Below, piece after piece: positions 25,478-36,483 of a stretch of 64,000 nucleotides of DNA. The notes below the pieces were generated by a model. It saw only the letters and a program-made list of their open reading frames with translations. It was not told the origin of the DNA and did not search any database. Numbering within the stretch: position 1 is the stretch's first letter; the number at the start of each line of letters is the position of its first letter. Both the position numbers and the translations under genes were made by a program. This DNA is from Pseudomonas sessilinigenes. Lineage in GTDB: Bacteria > Pseudomonadota > Gammaproteobacteria > Pseudomonadales > Pseudomonadaceae. The stretch covers positions 3,472,001-3,536,000 of the forward strand of contig NZ_CP027706.1 of the NCBI RefSeq assembly GCF_003850565.1. Direction: 5' to 3'.

Positions 25478-26770
25478 ATGAATGCGATTTCTCGCCTCGC
25501 CACTGTCATTTCCCTTGCCTCCCTGTTCCCCCTGAGCGCCCTGGCCGCCGATTCCAAAGGCTCCGTGGAAGTGGTCCATTGGTGGACGTCCGGTGGTGAA
25601 AAGGCTGCGGTCGATGTGCTCAAGGCCCAGGTGGAGAAAGACGGTTTCACCTGGAAGGACGGCGCCGTGGCCGGCGGTGGCGGTTCCACCGCGATGACCG
25701 TGCTCAAGAGCCGCGCCGTGGCCGGCAACCCGCCGGGCGTGGCGCAGATCAAGGGCCCGGACATCCAGGAGTGGGGCAGCACCGGCCTGCTCAGCACCGA
25801 TACCCTGAAGGACGTGGCCAAGAGCGAGAATTGGGACGGCCTGCTCTCGCCCAAGGTGGCCAATACCGTCAAGTACGAAGGGGACTACGTGGCCGTGCCG
25901 GTGAACATCCACCGGGTCAACTGGCTGTGGATCAACCCCGAGGTGTTCAAGAAGGCCGGGATCGCCAAGGCGCCCACTACCCTCGAAGAATTCTATGCCG
26001 CCGGTGACAAGCTCAAGGCGGCCGGCTTCATCGCCCTGGCCCACGGTGGCCAGCCCTGGCAGGACAGCACCGTATTCGAAGACATGGTGCTCTCGGTGAT
26101 GGGCGCCGAAGGCTACAAGAAGGCCTTGGTGGACCTGGACCAGAAGACCCTCGCAGGCCCGGAGATGACCAAGACCTTCGCCGAGTTGAAGAAGCTCTCC
26201 GGCTACATGGACCCCAACCGTGCCGGGCGTGACTGGAACATCGCCGCCGCCGACGTGATCAACGGCAAGGCCGGGATGCAGATGATGGGCGACTGGGCCA
26301 AGAGCGAATGGACCGCGGCCAAGAAAGTCGCCGGCAAGGATTACCAATGCGTGCCGTTCCCGGGCACCGACAAGGCCTTCACCTACAACATCGACTCCCT
26401 GGCGGTATTCAAGCTCAAGGCCGACCGCAAGGGCGATATCGCCGCCCAGCAGGACCTGGCCAAGGTTGCCCTGGGCAAGGATTTCCAGAAGGTCTTCAGC
26501 ATCAACAAAGGCTCGATCCCGGTGCGTACCGACATGCTCAACGACATGGGCGCCGAAGGTTTCGACTCCTGCGCCCAGGCCGCCGCCAAGGACTTCCTGG
26601 CGGACGAGAAGACCGGCGGGCTGCAGCCGAGCATGGCGCACAACATGGCCACGTCCCTGGCGGTGCAGGGCGCGATCTTCGATGTGGTGACCAACTTCAT
26701 GAACGACAAGGATGCGGACCCGGCCAAGGCCAGTGCGCAACTGGCGTCGGCGGTCAAGGCCGCGCAGTGA
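25478..26770 (+). CDS. gtsA: Glucose ABC transporter, periplasmic binding protein GtsA
   Basis: Periplasmic solute-binding protein (also called GltB) of the high-affinity glucose transporter. The 430 residues begin with a signal peptide, [26 protein letters not shown], cleaved after SALA. The mature protein is a family 1 sugar-binding protein: [19 protein letters not shown] near the start, [17 protein letters not shown], and [20 protein letters not shown] around residue 140. Two cysteines (YQCVPF and DSCAQA) may form a disulfide. It is followed by a REP pair before the permease genes, which probably stabilises its transcript segment and allows excess binding protein. Confidence 0.95.
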   Translation: MNAISRLATVISLASLFPLSALAADSKGSVEVVHWWTSGGEKAAVDVLKAQVEKDGFTWKDGAVAGGGGSTAMTVLKSRAVAGNPPGVAQIKGPDIQEWGSTGLLSTDTLKDVAKSENWDGLLSPKVANTVKYEGDYVAVPVNIHRVNWLWINPEVFKKAGIAKAPTTLEEFYAAGDKLKAAGFIALAHGGQPWQDSTVFEDMVLSVMGAEGYKKALVDLDQKTLAGPEMTKTFAELKKLSGYMDPNRAGRDWNIAAADVINGKAGMQMMGDWAKSEWTAAKKVAGKDYQCVPFPGTDKAFTYNIDSLAVFKLKADRKGDIAAQQDLAKVALGKDFQKVFSINKGSIPVRTDMLNDMGAEGFDSCAQAAAKDFLADEKTGGLQPSMAHNMATSLAVQGAIFDVVTNFMNDKDADPAKASAQLASAVKAAQ

Positions 26771-26820
26771 GGCCTGGGCCGCAGGCGTGCCTGCGGCCAT
26801 TCCCGAAACGCTCTCCCTGG

Positions 26821-26906
26821 TAGGAGCGAGGCTTGCCCGCGAAGGCGGTGCATCGGTGGGCTCGACTTGAGTGTCGGTGCCCATTCGCGGGCGAGCCTCA
26901 TTCCTA
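26821..26906. repeat. REP-type inverted pair between gtsA and gtsB
   Basis: TAGGAGCGAGGCTTGCCCGC at 26821-26840 is mirrored by GCGGGCGAGCCTCATTCCTA at 26887-26906, making a large cruciform-capable REP doublet with about 45 bases between the arms. It lies within the gts transcript. Confidence 0.85.
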
Positions 26907-26939
26907 CGGATACTCACTCCTTCACTCTGGATTATCTCG

Positions 26940-27848
26940 ATGAGCTCTGTGGCGGTTTTCAGCAAAGCCTCGCCGTTGGATGCCTTGCAGCGCTGGTTGC
27001 CCAAGTTGGTGCTGGCGCCGAGCATGGTGATCGTGCTGGTGGGCTTTTATGGCTACATCATCTGGACCTTCATTCTGTCCTTCACCAATTCCAGCTTCAT
27101 GCCGAGCTACAAGTGGGTCGGCTTGCAGCAATACCTGCGGTTGATGGACAACGACCGCTGGTGGGTGGCGAGCAAGAACCTGGCCGTGTTCGGCGGCTTG
27201 TTCATCGGTATCAGCCTGGTGCTGGGGGTGTTCCTGGCGGTGCTGCTGGACCAGCGCATCCGCCGCGAAGGCTTCATCCGCACCGTCTACCTGTACCCCA
27301 TGGCGCTGTCGATGATCGTCACCGGCACCGCCTGGAAATGGCTGCTCAATCCCGGCCTGGGCTTGGACAAGATGCTGCGCGACTGGGGCTGGGAAGGCTT
27401 TCGCCTGGACTGGCTGGTGGACCAGGATCGCGTGGTCTACTGCCTGGTGATCGCCGCTGTATGGCAGGCCTCGGGTTTCGTCATGGCGATGTTCCTGGCC
27501 GGCCTGCGGGGTGTCGACCAGTCGATCATCCGTGCGGCCCAGGTGGACGGCGCCAGCCTGCCGACCATCTACCTGAAGATCGTCCTGCCGAGCCTGCGCC
27601 CGGTGTTCTTCAGTGCCTTCATGATCCTGGCCCACATCGCGATCAAGAGCTTCGACCTGGTGGCGGCGATGACCGCCGGCGGCCCTGGCTACTCTTCCGA
27701 CCTGCCGGCGATGTTCATGTACTCCTTTACCTTCAGCCGTGGCCAGATGGGCATCGGTTCGGCCAGCGCCATGCTGATGCTGGGCGCGGTGCTGACCATC
27801 CTGGTGCCGTACCTGTATTCCGAACTGCGAGGCAAGCGCCATGACTGA
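26940..27848 (+). CDS. gtsB: Glucose ABC transporter permease GtsB
   Basis: Inner-membrane permease subunit (GltF). Start ATG 26940 (MSSVAVFSKASPLDALQRW) is selected because further in-frame sequence upstream runs into the REP element and is not protein-like; the ribosome site is weak, so an internal or coupled initiation is possible. The 302 residues contain six hydrophobic segments. AAQVDGASLPTIYLKIVLP around 200 is the EAA loop that contacts the ATPase. It overlaps gtsC by eight bases. Confidence 0.93.
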   Translation: MSSVAVFSKASPLDALQRWLPKLVLAPSMVIVLVGFYGYIIWTFILSFTNSSFMPSYKWVGLQQYLRLMDNDRWWVASKNLAVFGGLFIGISLVLGVFLAVLLDQRIRREGFIRTVYLYPMALSMIVTGTAWKWLLNPGLGLDKMLRDWGWEGFRLDWLVDQDRVVYCLVIAAVWQASGFVMAMFLAGLRGVDQSIIRAAQVDGASLPTIYLKIVLPSLRPVFFSAFMILAHIAIKSFDLVAAMTAGGPGYSSDLPAMFMYSFTFSRGQMGIGSASAMLMLGAVLTILVPYLYSELRGKRHD

Positions 27849-28686
27849 TTCGCTCGCCAGGCCGCGCCTGAATTTCAGCCGGATCGCCATCTACGCCACG
27901 CTGCTGCTGGCGGCGGCGGTGTACCTGGTGCCGCTGGTGGTGATGCTGCTCACCAGCTTCAAGACCCCCGAGGACATCCGCACCGGCAACCTTTTGAGCT
28001 GGCCCCAGGTGGTCGATGGCATCGGCTGGATCAAGGCCTGGGATACCGTGGGTGGCTATTTCTGGAACTCGGTGAAGATCACCGTGCCGGCGGTGCTGAT
28101 CTCTACCCTGATCGGCGCGCTGAACGGCTATGTGCTGTCGATGTGGCGCTTTCGCGGTTCGCAGCTGTTCTTCGGCCTGTTGCTGTTCGGCTGCTTCCTG
28201 CCGTTCCAGACCGTGCTGCTGCCGGCCTCGTTCACCCTTGGCCGGTTCGGCCTGGCCAACACCACCACCGGCCTGGTGCTGGTGCATGTGGTCTACGGCC
28301 TGGCCTTCACCACGCTGTTCTTTCGTAACTATTACGTCAGCGTGCCGGATGCCCTGGTCAAGGCCGCGCGCCTGGATGGGGCGGGGTTCTTCACCATCTT
28401 CGGGAAGATCCTGCTGCCAATGTCGGTGCCGATCATCATGGTCTGCCTGATCTGGCAGTTCACCCAGATCTGGAACGACTTCCTGTTCGGCGTGGTGTTC
28501 GCCAGTGGCGACGCGCAACCGATCACCGTGGCCCTGAACAACCTGGTCAACACCAGTACCGGGGTCAAGGAATACAACGTTGACATGGCGGCGGCGATGA
28601 TCGCGGGGCTGCCGACACTGCTGGTGTACATCTTCGCCGGCAAGTATTTCCTGCGCGGGCTGACGTCCGGCGCGGTCAAGGGGTAA
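27841..28686 (+). CDS. gtsC: Glucose ABC transporter permease GtsC
   Basis: Second inner-membrane permease (GltG), 281 residues, six hydrophobic segments beginning IAIYATLLLAAAVYLVPLVV. The EAA loop is seen as ALVKAARLDGAGFFTIFGKI around residue 173. Start overlaps the end of gtsB, and gtsD begins three bases after its stop, so the three genes are tightly coupled. Forms the membrane channel with GtsB for glucose passed by GtsA. Confidence 0.95.
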   Translation: MTDSLARPRLNFSRIAIYATLLLAAAVYLVPLVVMLLTSFKTPEDIRTGNLLSWPQVVDGIGWIKAWDTVGGYFWNSVKITVPAVLISTLIGALNGYVLSMWRFRGSQLFFGLLLFGCFLPFQTVLLPASFTLGRFGLANTTTGLVLVHVVYGLAFTTLFFRNYYVSVPDALVKAARLDGAGFFTIFGKILLPMSVPIIMVCLIWQFTQIWNDFLFGVVFASGDAQPITVALNNLVNTSTGVKEYNVDMAAAMIAGLPTLLVYIFAGKYFLRGLTSGAVKG

Positions 28687-28689
28687 GGC

Positions 28690-29850
<1,161 letters not shown>

Positions 29851-29858
29851 ATTCGTGG

Positions 29859-29876
29859 CGGATGGCCTGTCATCCG
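29859..29876 (+). other. Intercistronic stem between gtsD and oprB
   Basis: CGGATG and CATCCG form a 6-bp stem with a 6-base loop shortly after the gtsD stop. No T run; could protect the upstream message. Confidence 0.3.
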
Positions 29877-29938
29877 TCGCAGGGACTGTAAACCGCGTTG
29901 GATAAACCGTTAATAACAATAAAGACGAGGATGTAGGG

Positions 29939-31288
29939 ATGAAAAAGCAACACGGCAATACCCGCCTGCTCTGCCAGCTTTCGGCGGTGGCGGCGCTGGT
30001 CCTGTCTGGCCAGGCCATGGCCGACGAAGCGTTCGGCGCCAATTCCAAGTGGATGACCGGTGACTGGGGCGGTACGCGCACCAAGCTGCTGGAGCAGGGG
30101 ATCGACATCAAGGCCGACTACGTCGCGGAGATGGGCGCCAACCTCCATGGTGGCTACAACGACGACAAAACCGGGCGCTACAGTGACCAGTTCGGCCTGG
30201 GCGTGGCGTTCGACCTGCAAAAACTGCTGGGCTGGGACAACACCCAGGCCAAGATCCAGCTGACCAACCGTAATGGCCAGAACATCTCCAACGATCGCGT
30301 CGGCGATCCCCGGGCTGGCACTTTGAGTTCCTCCCAGGAGGTCTACGGCCGTGGGCACATGGTGCGCTTGACCCAACTGTGGATCCAGCACCAGTTCCTG
30401 GACGGCAAGCTGGACGTCAAGGCCGGTTACTTCGGCGAGGGCGAGGACTTCAACACCTTCCCCTGCGAGTTCCAGAACCTGGCCTTCTGCGGTTCCCAGG
30501 TGGGCAACTGGGCGACCAACATCTGGTACAACTGGCCGGTCAGCCAGGCGGCGCTGCGGATCAAGTACCACATCACTCCCGAGTTCTATGCGCAGATCGG
30601 CGCCTACAACCAGAACCCTTCGCAGACCGAGCACGGCAATGGCTTCAAGCTCAGCGGCAGCGGCACCAAGGGCACGGTACTGCCGGTAGAGCTGGTGTGG
30701 TCGCCCAAGGTCAATAACCTGCCGGGCGAGTACCGTGTGGGTTACTACAAGAGCACGGCCAAGGCCAATGACGTGCGTGAGGACGCCAACGGCCAGGACG
30801 CCGCTACCACCGGCAGCGCCTATCGCGTGCACAACAGCAAGCACGGCTACTGGTTCGTCGCCCAGCAGCAGCTCACCACCCATAACGGCGATGCCTCGCG
30901 CGGCCTGAACATCGCCGCCAACGCCACCTTCCATGACAAGGACACCAACATCATCGACAACTACCAGTCGCTGATGTTCGTCTACAAGGGGCCGTTCGAC
31001 GCCCGGCCAAAGGATGACGTGGGCATCGGTTTCGCCCGGATTCATGTCAACGACGACGTGAAGAAGAACGCCCAGCTGGCCAACGCCGCCATCGGTGTGA
31101 GCGACTACGACAACCCGCTGTACTCGCCATTGCGCGAAACCGAGTACAACTACGAGATCAACTACGGGTTCCATGTGACCGACTGGCTGACCGTGCGGCC
31201 GAACCTGCAGTACATCACCCATCCGGGCGGTGTGGACCAGGTCGACAACGCCCTGGTGGCCGGCCTGAAAATTCAGTCGGTGTTCTGA
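29939..31288 (+). CDS. oprB: Carbohydrate-selective porin OprB
   Basis: Outer-membrane 16-strand porin that admits glucose and related sugars to the periplasm for GtsA. 449 residues. Signal peptide MKKQHGNTRLLCQLSAVAAL continues to cleavage after GQAMA, leaving a mature start DEAFGANSKWMTGDWGGTRT, the OprB family hallmark. WATNIWYNWPVSQAALRIKY and WLTVRPNLQYITHPGG are typical barrel strands, and the protein ends with phenylalanine as needed for barrel assembly. It follows gtsD by 88 bases and is closed by the terminator at 31326-31355. Confidence 0.96.
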   Translation: MKKQHGNTRLLCQLSAVAALVLSGQAMADEAFGANSKWMTGDWGGTRTKLLEQGIDIKADYVAEMGANLHGGYNDDKTGRYSDQFGLGVAFDLQKLLGWDNTQAKIQLTNRNGQNISNDRVGDPRAGTLSSSQEVYGRGHMVRLTQLWIQHQFLDGKLDVKAGYFGEGEDFNTFPCEFQNLAFCGSQVGNWATNIWYNWPVSQAALRIKYHITPEFYAQIGAYNQNPSQTEHGNGFKLSGSGTKGTVLPVELVWSPKVNNLPGEYRVGYYKSTAKANDVREDANGQDAATTGSAYRVHNSKHGYWFVAQQQLTTHNGDASRGLNIAANATFHDKDTNIIDNYQSLMFVYKGPFDARPKDDVGIGFARIHVNDDVKKNAQLANAAIGVSDYDNPLYSPLRETEYNYEINYGFHVTDWLTVRPNLQYITHPGGVDQVDNALVAGLKIQSVF

Positions 31289-31325
31289 CGCTGTTGCGAT
31301 AAGCTCCTTTCTCTGTGCGCATATT

Positions 31326-31355
31326 GCGGATGGCCTTGGCTATCCGCTTTTTTTT
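31326..31355 (+). terminator. Rho-independent terminator of gts-oprB
   Basis: GCGGATGGCC, loop TT, GGCTATCCGC, then a run of T. Located 38 bases after the oprB stop. Confidence 0.8.
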
Positions 31356-31420
31356 GGATGACTCCTTCGCCACAGCCGTTCGCCAGTATGGCTACCCCAT
31401 GATTTTCAGGATCGCGGCAT

Positions 31421-32275
31421 ATGCATGAGCATCCCTTGCAACGCTTTTTCAAGACCCTGCGCGAGCGCCCGGTGTTTGCCTGGGAGCGCTACCAGATGCG
31501 TGATGTGCTGGTGATCGACCATCCGCTGTGCCAGGCGGTATTCAGCCGCCAGGGCGCGCAGCTCCTGCACTTCCAGCCAACCGGGCAGAAACCCTGGCTC
31601 TGGTGCGCGGCGAAGTGGCCGCAGGTGGGGGCGATCCGGGGTGGGGTGCCGGTGTGCTGGCCCTGGTATGGCCGTCATCCGAGCGAGAACGCCTGGCCGT
31701 CCCATGGCTGGGCGCGCTTGCTGGACTGGAAGCTGCTGGACAGCGACAGCGATGACGACGGTGTGCGCCTGCATTGGCAATTGCAGCTGTGCGACTGGAA
31801 GGTCGAGCTGCATGCGCACCTGGGCCAGGACATGGACCTGCGCTTGAGCACCGAGCACCAGGACAGCGAACCCTGCCAGTTGAGCCAGGCTCTGCACGCC
31901 TACTGGCGTATTGGCGATGTCGGTGAGGTAGCGCTGTCCGGGCTCGATGGCGCCGAGGGTTACGATCATTTGAATCGCCAGGCCTGTCGGCAACAGGGCG
32001 AGTTGCGGGTCGACGGTGGCTGCCAGCGGGTGTTCCAGCACGAGGGCGAGTTGCAGATCGAGGACCGTGCCTGGCAGCGTGCGCTGCGCATCGATACTGG
32101 CGAGGACGCCGACACCGTGGTCTGGCATCCCGGTACCCGGCCACTGCTGGGGGTGAGTTGGAGCGAGGTGTCGCGTTTCGTCTGTGTCGAAGCGGCCGCC
32201 GGTGGCACCGACAGCCTGCGCCTGGCGCCGGGGGAACGGGCCCACCTGAGCCTGCAGGCGCGGGCAGCGGGGTAG
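31421..32275 (+). CDS. Aldose 1-epimerase / D-hexose-6-phosphate mutarotase-like protein
   Basis: Predicted galactose-mutarotase-fold enzyme of 284 residues interconverting anomers of a hexose or hexose-6-phosphate (YeaD-like). Start MHEHPLQRFFKTL has AGGATCG upstream. Recognisable motifs: GAQLLHFQPTGQKPWLW, IRGGVPVCWPWYGRHP (the substrate-site arginine/histidine region), GWARLLDW, YWRIGDVGEVALSGLDG, and DTVVWHPG near the end. It lies between oprB and hexR. Its placement suggests it speeds anomer exchange for glucose or glucose-6-phosphate before Zwf. Convergent with hexR. Confidence 0.87.
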   Translation: MHEHPLQRFFKTLRERPVFAWERYQMRDVLVIDHPLCQAVFSRQGAQLLHFQPTGQKPWLWCAAKWPQVGAIRGGVPVCWPWYGRHPSENAWPSHGWARLLDWKLLDSDSDDDGVRLHWQLQLCDWKVELHAHLGQDMDLRLSTEHQDSEPCQLSQALHAYWRIGDVGEVALSGLDGAEGYDHLNRQACRQQGELRVDGGCQRVFQHEGELQIEDRAWQRALRIDTGEDADTVVWHPGTRPLLGVSWSEVSRFVCVEAAAGGTDSLRLAPGERAHLSLQARAAG

Positions 32276-32282
32276 GGCAAAG

Positions 32283-32305
32283 GGCTCCCGCAACTCGCGG
32301 GAGCC
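32283..32305. terminator. Hairpin between convergent epimerase gene and hexR
   Basis: Perfect 9-bp stem GGCTCCCGC / GCGGGAGCC, loop AACTC, placed centrally in the 37-base gap. Likely a shared bidirectional stop, though T runs are lacking. Confidence 0.55.
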
Positions 32306-32312
32306 TGTGGTC

Positions 32313-33182
32313 TCAGTCGAGCTCGTCGCCGGCCGGGTAGCGGCTGGCGTTGAGGCTTTCCTTGATCTTGCGCAGGTGTGGCTGGAAGTCCACGCCACGG
32401 CGCAGGGTCATGCCGGTGGCCAGGACATCGAGCACCGTGAGCTGGATGATCCGCGAGGTCATGGGCATGTAGATGTCGGTGTCTTCCGGCAGTGGCAGGT
32501 GCACGCTCAGGCTGCACGCCTTGGCCAGCGGCGAGCCGGCGGCGGTGATGCCGAGTACCGAGGCGCCGTTTTCCCGGGCCTGGCGCGCGACCTCCACCAA
32601 CTCGCGGGTACGGCCGGTGTAGGAGATGATCACGAACAGGTCGCCGGTGTGCGCCACCGAGGCGAGCATGCGCTGCATCAGCACGTCTGGGTGGGCCGAC
32701 ACGGCCAGGTTGAAGCGGAAGAACTTGTGCTGGGCGTCCATGGCCACCGGGGCCGAGGCGCCGAGGCCGAAGAAGTGGATCTGCCGGGCCTGGATCATCA
32801 TGTCTACGGCGCGGCTGACCTGCTGCGGATCGATCTGCTGGCAGGCGCTGTCCAGCGAGGCAATGGCGCTGGCGAAGATCTTTTGCGTGTAGGCTTCAGG
32901 GTTGTCGTCGGCTTCCACGGCACGGCTGACATAGGCCGCGCCGCTGGCCAGGCTCTGGGCCAGTTGCAGCTTGAGTTCGGGGTAGCCGCTGACGCCGAAC
33001 GAACGGCAGAAGCGGTTGACCGTCGGTTCGCTGACCGACGCGGCCTGGGCCAGGGCGGCGATGCTGAAGCGGGTGGCCTGCTGTGGGTTGAGCAGGATGA
33101 CTTCGGCGACTTTGCGTTCCGCCTTGTTCAAATCTTCAAGGCGGTTCTGGATCTGCTCCAGTAGATTTCGCACTCGGTCCAT
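32313..33182 (-). CDS. hexR: Transcriptional repressor HexR
   Basis: RpiR/MurR-family repressor of central glucose genes, released by 2-keto-3-deoxy-6-phosphogluconate. The 289 residues have an N-terminal helix-turn-helix ([20 protein letters not shown], about 43-62) and a C-terminal SIS domain with [19 protein letters not shown] (about 134-152), [20 protein letters not shown] and [21 protein letters not shown] precedes the ATG. It is divergent from zwf-pgl-eda. Expected targets in this window are the two sites between gap and edd and a near-site before zwf. Confidence 0.96.
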   Translation of the reverse strand: MDRVRNLLEQIQNRLEDLNKAERKVAEVILLNPQQATRFSIAALAQAASVSEPTVNRFCRSFGVSGYPELKLQLAQSLASGAAYVSRAVEADDNPEAYTQKIFASAIASLDSACQQIDPQQVSRAVDMMIQARQIHFFGLGASAPVAMDAQHKFFRFNLAVSAHPDVLMQRMLASVAHTGDLFVIISYTGRTRELVEVARQARENGASVLGITAAGSPLAKACSLSVHLPLPEDTDIYMPMTSRIIQLTVLDVLATGMTLRRGVDFQPHLRKIKESLNASRYPAGDELD

Positions 33183-33395
33183 TCAGGTTTCCTAGATCGG
33201 TTAGACAGGTGAAACGGCGGGGCCGGGAGGCGGTCAACCCAGGGTAGGCAATGGTGCTTGCTGCACTGCCTTCAAGGGGCCTGTGATTGCGCTATGTACC
33301 GGGCTCGCCGCGCCTGCAATGCGAAGGTGAGAGGTGGCCTATCGTACTGGTGGCCCGGAATGAGGACCACCTAGAATCGATATTTTGTAAAAATG

Positions 33396-33410
33396 TTGTG
33401 TTTATTACTA
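33396..33410. promoter_or_regulatory. Probable HexR operator at zwf
   Basis: TTGTGTTTATTACTA matches TTGT-N7-ACAA at seven of eight fixed bases (ACTA for ACAA). It lies 68 bases before the zwf ATG in the hexR-zwf divergent gap, where P. putida has a known HexR site. Confidence 0.6.
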
Positions 33411-33477
33411 CATTTTTCCTTGAGTGATACCTTGAAAAAAGGTATTTGTAGCTTAACTTGATAAAAGAACAAACATC

Positions 33478-34947
33478 ATGCCTTCGATTACGGTTGAACC
33501 CTGCACCTTTGCGTTGTTCGGCGCGCTGGGCGATCTGGCGCTGCGTAAGCTGTTTCCTGCCTTGTACCAGCTCGATGCCGCCGGCCTCTTGCATGAGGAC
33601 ACGCGGATCCTGGCCCTGGCCCGCGAGCCGGGCAGCGAGCAGGAACACCTGGCCAATATCGAAGCCGAATTGCACAAGTACGTTGGCGACAAGAATATCG
33701 ATGCCGAGGTCTTGCAGCGTTTCCTGGTGCGCCTGAGCTATGTGCACGTGGACTTCCTCAAGGCCGACGACTATGTGGGCCTGGCCGAGCGAGTGGGCAG
33801 CGAGCAACGCCTGATTGCTTACTTCGCCACTCCGGCGGCGGTGTACGGGGCAATCTGCGAGAACCTGTCCCGGGTCGGGCTGAACCAGCACACCCGGGTG
33901 GTCCTGGAGAAACCCATCGGCTCGGACCTGGAGTCCTCGCGCAAGGTCAATGACGCCGTGGCGCAGTTCTTCCCGGAAAACCGCATCTATCGGATCGACC
34001 ACTACCTGGGCAAGGAAACGGTACAGAATCTGATCGCCCTGCGTTTTGCCAACAGCCTGTTCGAAACCCAGTGGAACCAGAACTACATCTCCCACGTGGA
34101 AATCACCGTGGCCGAGAAGGTCGGCATCGAAGGCCGCTGGGGCTATTTCGACAAGGCTGGCCAGCTGCGGGACATGATCCAGAACCACTTGCTGCAATTG
34201 CTCTGCCTGATCGCCATGGACCCGCCGGCCGACCTCTCGGCCGACAGCATCCGCGACGAGAAGGTCAAGGTGCTCAAGGCCCTGGCGCCCATCAGCCCCG
34301 AAGGCCTGACCACCCAGGTGGTGCGTGGCCAGTACATTGCCGGCCATAGCGAAGGCCAGTCGGTGCCGGGCTACCTGGAGGAAGAGAATTCCAACACCCA
34401 AAGCGACACCGAGACCTTCGTCGCCCTGCGTGTCGACATCCGCAACTGGCGTTGGGCCGGGGTGCCGTTCTACCTGCGCACCGGCAAGCGCATGCCGCAG
34501 AAACTGTCGCAGATCGTCATCCACTTCAAGGAACCCTCGCACTACATCTTTGCTCCCGAGCAGCGCCTGCAGATCAGCAACAAGCTGATCATCCGCCTGC
34601 AACCGGACGAAGGCATTTCGTTGCGGGTGATGACCAAGGAGCAGGGCCTGGACAAGGGCATGCAATTGCGCAGCGGCCCGTTGCAGCTGAATTTTTCCGA
34701 TACCTATCGCAGTACGCGGATTCCCGACGCCTACGAGCGGTTGTTGCTGGAAGTGATGCGCGGCAACCAGAACCTGTTTGTGCGCAAAGATGAAATCGAA
34801 GCCGCGTGGAAGTGGTGCGACCAGTTGATCGCCGGCTGGAAGAAGTCCGGCGATGCGCCCAAGCCCTATGCGGCCGGGTCCTGGGGGCCGATGAGTTCCA
34901 TTGCACTGATCACGCGGGATGGGAGGTCATGGTATGGCGATATCTGA
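33478..34947 (+). CDS. zwf: Glucose-6-phosphate 1-dehydrogenase Zwf
   Basis: Oxidises glucose-6-phosphate to 6-phosphogluconolactone with NAD(P)+. The 489 residues contain the nucleotide-binding start [20 protein letters not shown] (about 9-28) and the active-site [14 protein letters not shown] near 172-185 with its catalytic histidine region. A C-terminal domain has [20 protein letters not shown]. It is first in zwf-pgl-eda, and pgl starts within its last 14 bases. Pseudomonads carry several Zwf isozymes; this is the one in the hexR locus (zwf-1). Confidence 0.97.
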   Translation: MPSITVEPCTFALFGALGDLALRKLFPALYQLDAAGLLHEDTRILALAREPGSEQEHLANIEAELHKYVGDKNIDAEVLQRFLVRLSYVHVDFLKADDYVGLAERVGSEQRLIAYFATPAAVYGAICENLSRVGLNQHTRVVLEKPIGSDLESSRKVNDAVAQFFPENRIYRIDHYLGKETVQNLIALRFANSLFETQWNQNYISHVEITVAEKVGIEGRWGYFDKAGQLRDMIQNHLLQLLCLIAMDPPADLSADSIRDEKVKVLKALAPISPEGLTTQVVRGQYIAGHSEGQSVPGYLEEENSNTQSDTETFVALRVDIRNWRWAGVPFYLRTGKRMPQKLSQIVIHFKEPSHYIFAPEQRLQISNKLIIRLQPDEGISLRVMTKEQGLDKGMQLRSGPLQLNFSDTYRSTRIPDAYERLLLEVMRGNQNLFVRKDEIEAAWKWCDQLIAGWKKSGDAPKPYAAGSWGPMSSIALITRDGRSWYGDI

Positions 34948-35647
34948 TTTGCAATTGCCAGCGGGCGTGCGCGCCCACGAATTTCGCAGCTCGACTCTTC
35001 TGGCTGCGGGCCAGGCCCTGAAGGTCGCCGAACAACTGCGCGAGGCCATCGTAGCCCGTGGCCAGGCGACCCTGGTGGTATCGGGTGGCCGCAGTCCGGT
35101 GGCGTTCTTCCAGGCCCTGGTCAAGCAGGAGCTGGACTGGTCCAAGGTACTGATCAGCCTGGCCGACGAACGTTGGGTCCCGGTGGAACACGCCGATAGC
35201 AATGCCGGCCTGCTCAAGCAGCACTTGTTGGTGGGGCCGGTGGCCAAGGCGCGTTTCCTTGGTCTGTATAGCGCTGCGGCCAGCCTGGAAGAAGCTGCCC
35301 AGCAAGCCGACGAGGCCCTGGCGCAGTTGCGTGGGATCGACGTGCTGGTACTGGGCATGGGCGATGACGGGCATACCGCCTCGCTGTTCCCTGGCAGCCC
35401 GAACCTGGCCGAGGCGCTCGAGCCCGCTGGCAGCCGCCGTTGCTGGCCGATGCTGGCGCCCACCGTGCCCCGTCAGCGCCTGAGCATGAGCCGGGCCCTG
35501 TTGGCGTCGGCCCGTAGCAGCCTGCTGTCGATATCCGGCCAGTCCAAGCTGGCCACCCTGAGTACCGCACTGGCTGGCGACGTGGTCGCCGACATGCCGA
35601 TTCGTGCCTTTCTGCAAACCCCGTTAGAGATTTACTGGTGCCCATGA
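34934..35647 (+). CDS. pgl: 6-phosphogluconolactonase Pgl
   Basis: Hydrolyses 6-phosphogluconolactone to 6-phosphogluconate. ATG 34934 ([17 protein letters not shown]) has GGGAGG seven bases upstream and is preferred over an in-frame start 15 bases earlier. 237 residues. Family motifs: [16 protein letters not shown] near residue 47, [15 protein letters not shown] near 73, and [18 protein letters not shown] near 143, which includes the catalytic histidine. Overlaps zwf by 14 bases; eda begins 17 bases after its stop. Confidence 0.96.
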   Translation: MAISDLQLPAGVRAHEFRSSTLLAAGQALKVAEQLREAIVARGQATLVVSGGRSPVAFFQALVKQELDWSKVLISLADERWVPVEHADSNAGLLKQHLLVGPVAKARFLGLYSAAASLEEAAQQADEALAQLRGIDVLVLGMGDDGHTASLFPGSPNLAEALEPAGSRRCWPMLAPTVPRQRLSMSRALLASARSSLLSISGQSKLATLSTALAGDVVADMPIRAFLQTPLEIYWCP

Positions 35648-35664
35648 GCCAAGGATCAGCCGCG

Positions 35665-36330
35665 ATGACAAACCTCCCTCCGACCGTTTCCATGGCGGAC
35701 AAAGTAGCCCTGCTCGACAGCCTCTGCGCCAAGGCGCGGATCCTGCCGGTGATCACCATCGCCCGTGAGCAGGATGTGCTGCCCCTGGCCGATGCCCTGG
35801 CCGCAGGTGGCCTGACGGCCCTGGAAGTCACCCTGCGTTCGCAGTTCGGCCTCAAGGCCATCCAGATCCTGCGCGAGCAGCGCCCGGAACTGGTGACCGG
35901 CGCCGGCACCGTGCTCGACCCGCAGATGCTGGCGGCGGCTGAGGCGGCGGGCTCGCAGTTCATCGTCACCCCGGGCATCACCCGCGAGCTGCTGCAAGCC
36001 AGCGTCGCCAGCCCAATCCCGCTGTTGCCGGGAATCAGCAACGCCTCCGGGATCATGGAGGGGTATGCCCTGGGTTATCGCCGCTTCAAGCTGTTCCCCG
36101 CTGAGGTCAGCGGTGGCGTGGCGGCGATCAAGGCCCTGGGCGGTCCGTTCGGCGAGGTCAAGTTCTGCCCTACCGGCGGAGTCGGACCGGCCAATATCAA
36201 GAGCTACATGGCGTTGAAGAACGTGATGTGCGTGGGCGGTAGCTGGATGCTCGATCCGCAGTGGATCAAGGACGGCGACTGGGCCCGTATCCAGGAGTGC
36301 ACGGCACAGGCCCTGGCCCTGCTGGACTGA
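35665..36330 (+). CDS. eda: KHG/KDPG aldolase Eda
   Basis: Cleaves 2-keto-3-deoxy-6-phosphogluconate to pyruvate and glyceraldehyde-3-phosphate, ending the Entner-Doudoroff path. Start ATG 35665 (MTNLPPTVSMADKVALLDS) has AAGGA upstream and gives 221 residues, the family size; in-frame starts at 35638 and 35644 would only add a non-conserved tail. Class I aldolase features: RILPVITI, the proton-transfer Glu in GGLTALEVTLRS, the GAGTVLD loop, and the Schiff-base Lys in YRRFKLFPAEVSGG, followed by KFCPTGGVGPANI. Terminator at 36368-36396. Confidence 0.96.
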   Translation: MTNLPPTVSMADKVALLDSLCAKARILPVITIAREQDVLPLADALAAGGLTALEVTLRSQFGLKAIQILREQRPELVTGAGTVLDPQMLAAAEAAGSQFIVTPGITRELLQASVASPIPLLPGISNASGIMEGYALGYRRFKLFPAEVSGGVAAIKALGGPFGEVKFCPTGGVGPANIKSYMALKNVMCVGGSWMLDPQWIKDGDWARIQECTAQALALLD

Positions 36331-36367
36331 ATCCAATCCTATTCGTTGGTGTGTTCTACGGCTTTAT

Positions 36368-36396
36368 GGTGCGCTTGGTCGGCGCACCTTTTTTTT
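36368..36396 (+). terminator. Rho-independent terminator of zwf-pgl-eda
   Basis: GGTGCGC, loop TTGGTCG, GCGCACC, then eight T. It lies 37 bases after the eda stop. Confidence 0.85.
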
Positions 36397-36483
36397 GCCC
36401 GGAAAAAAGTGCCGCCCTGAACTCCCCGGAACCGCTGGCACAAAGGGCTGATGAAGGCCCTGGGGCAGCGGCTCCGGAGGGCT

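Noticed and set aside
23909..26906. CRISPR-like or mobile-element repeats
   Set aside because: The repeats are single inverted REP pairs; there are no regular spacers, transposase genes or target duplications.
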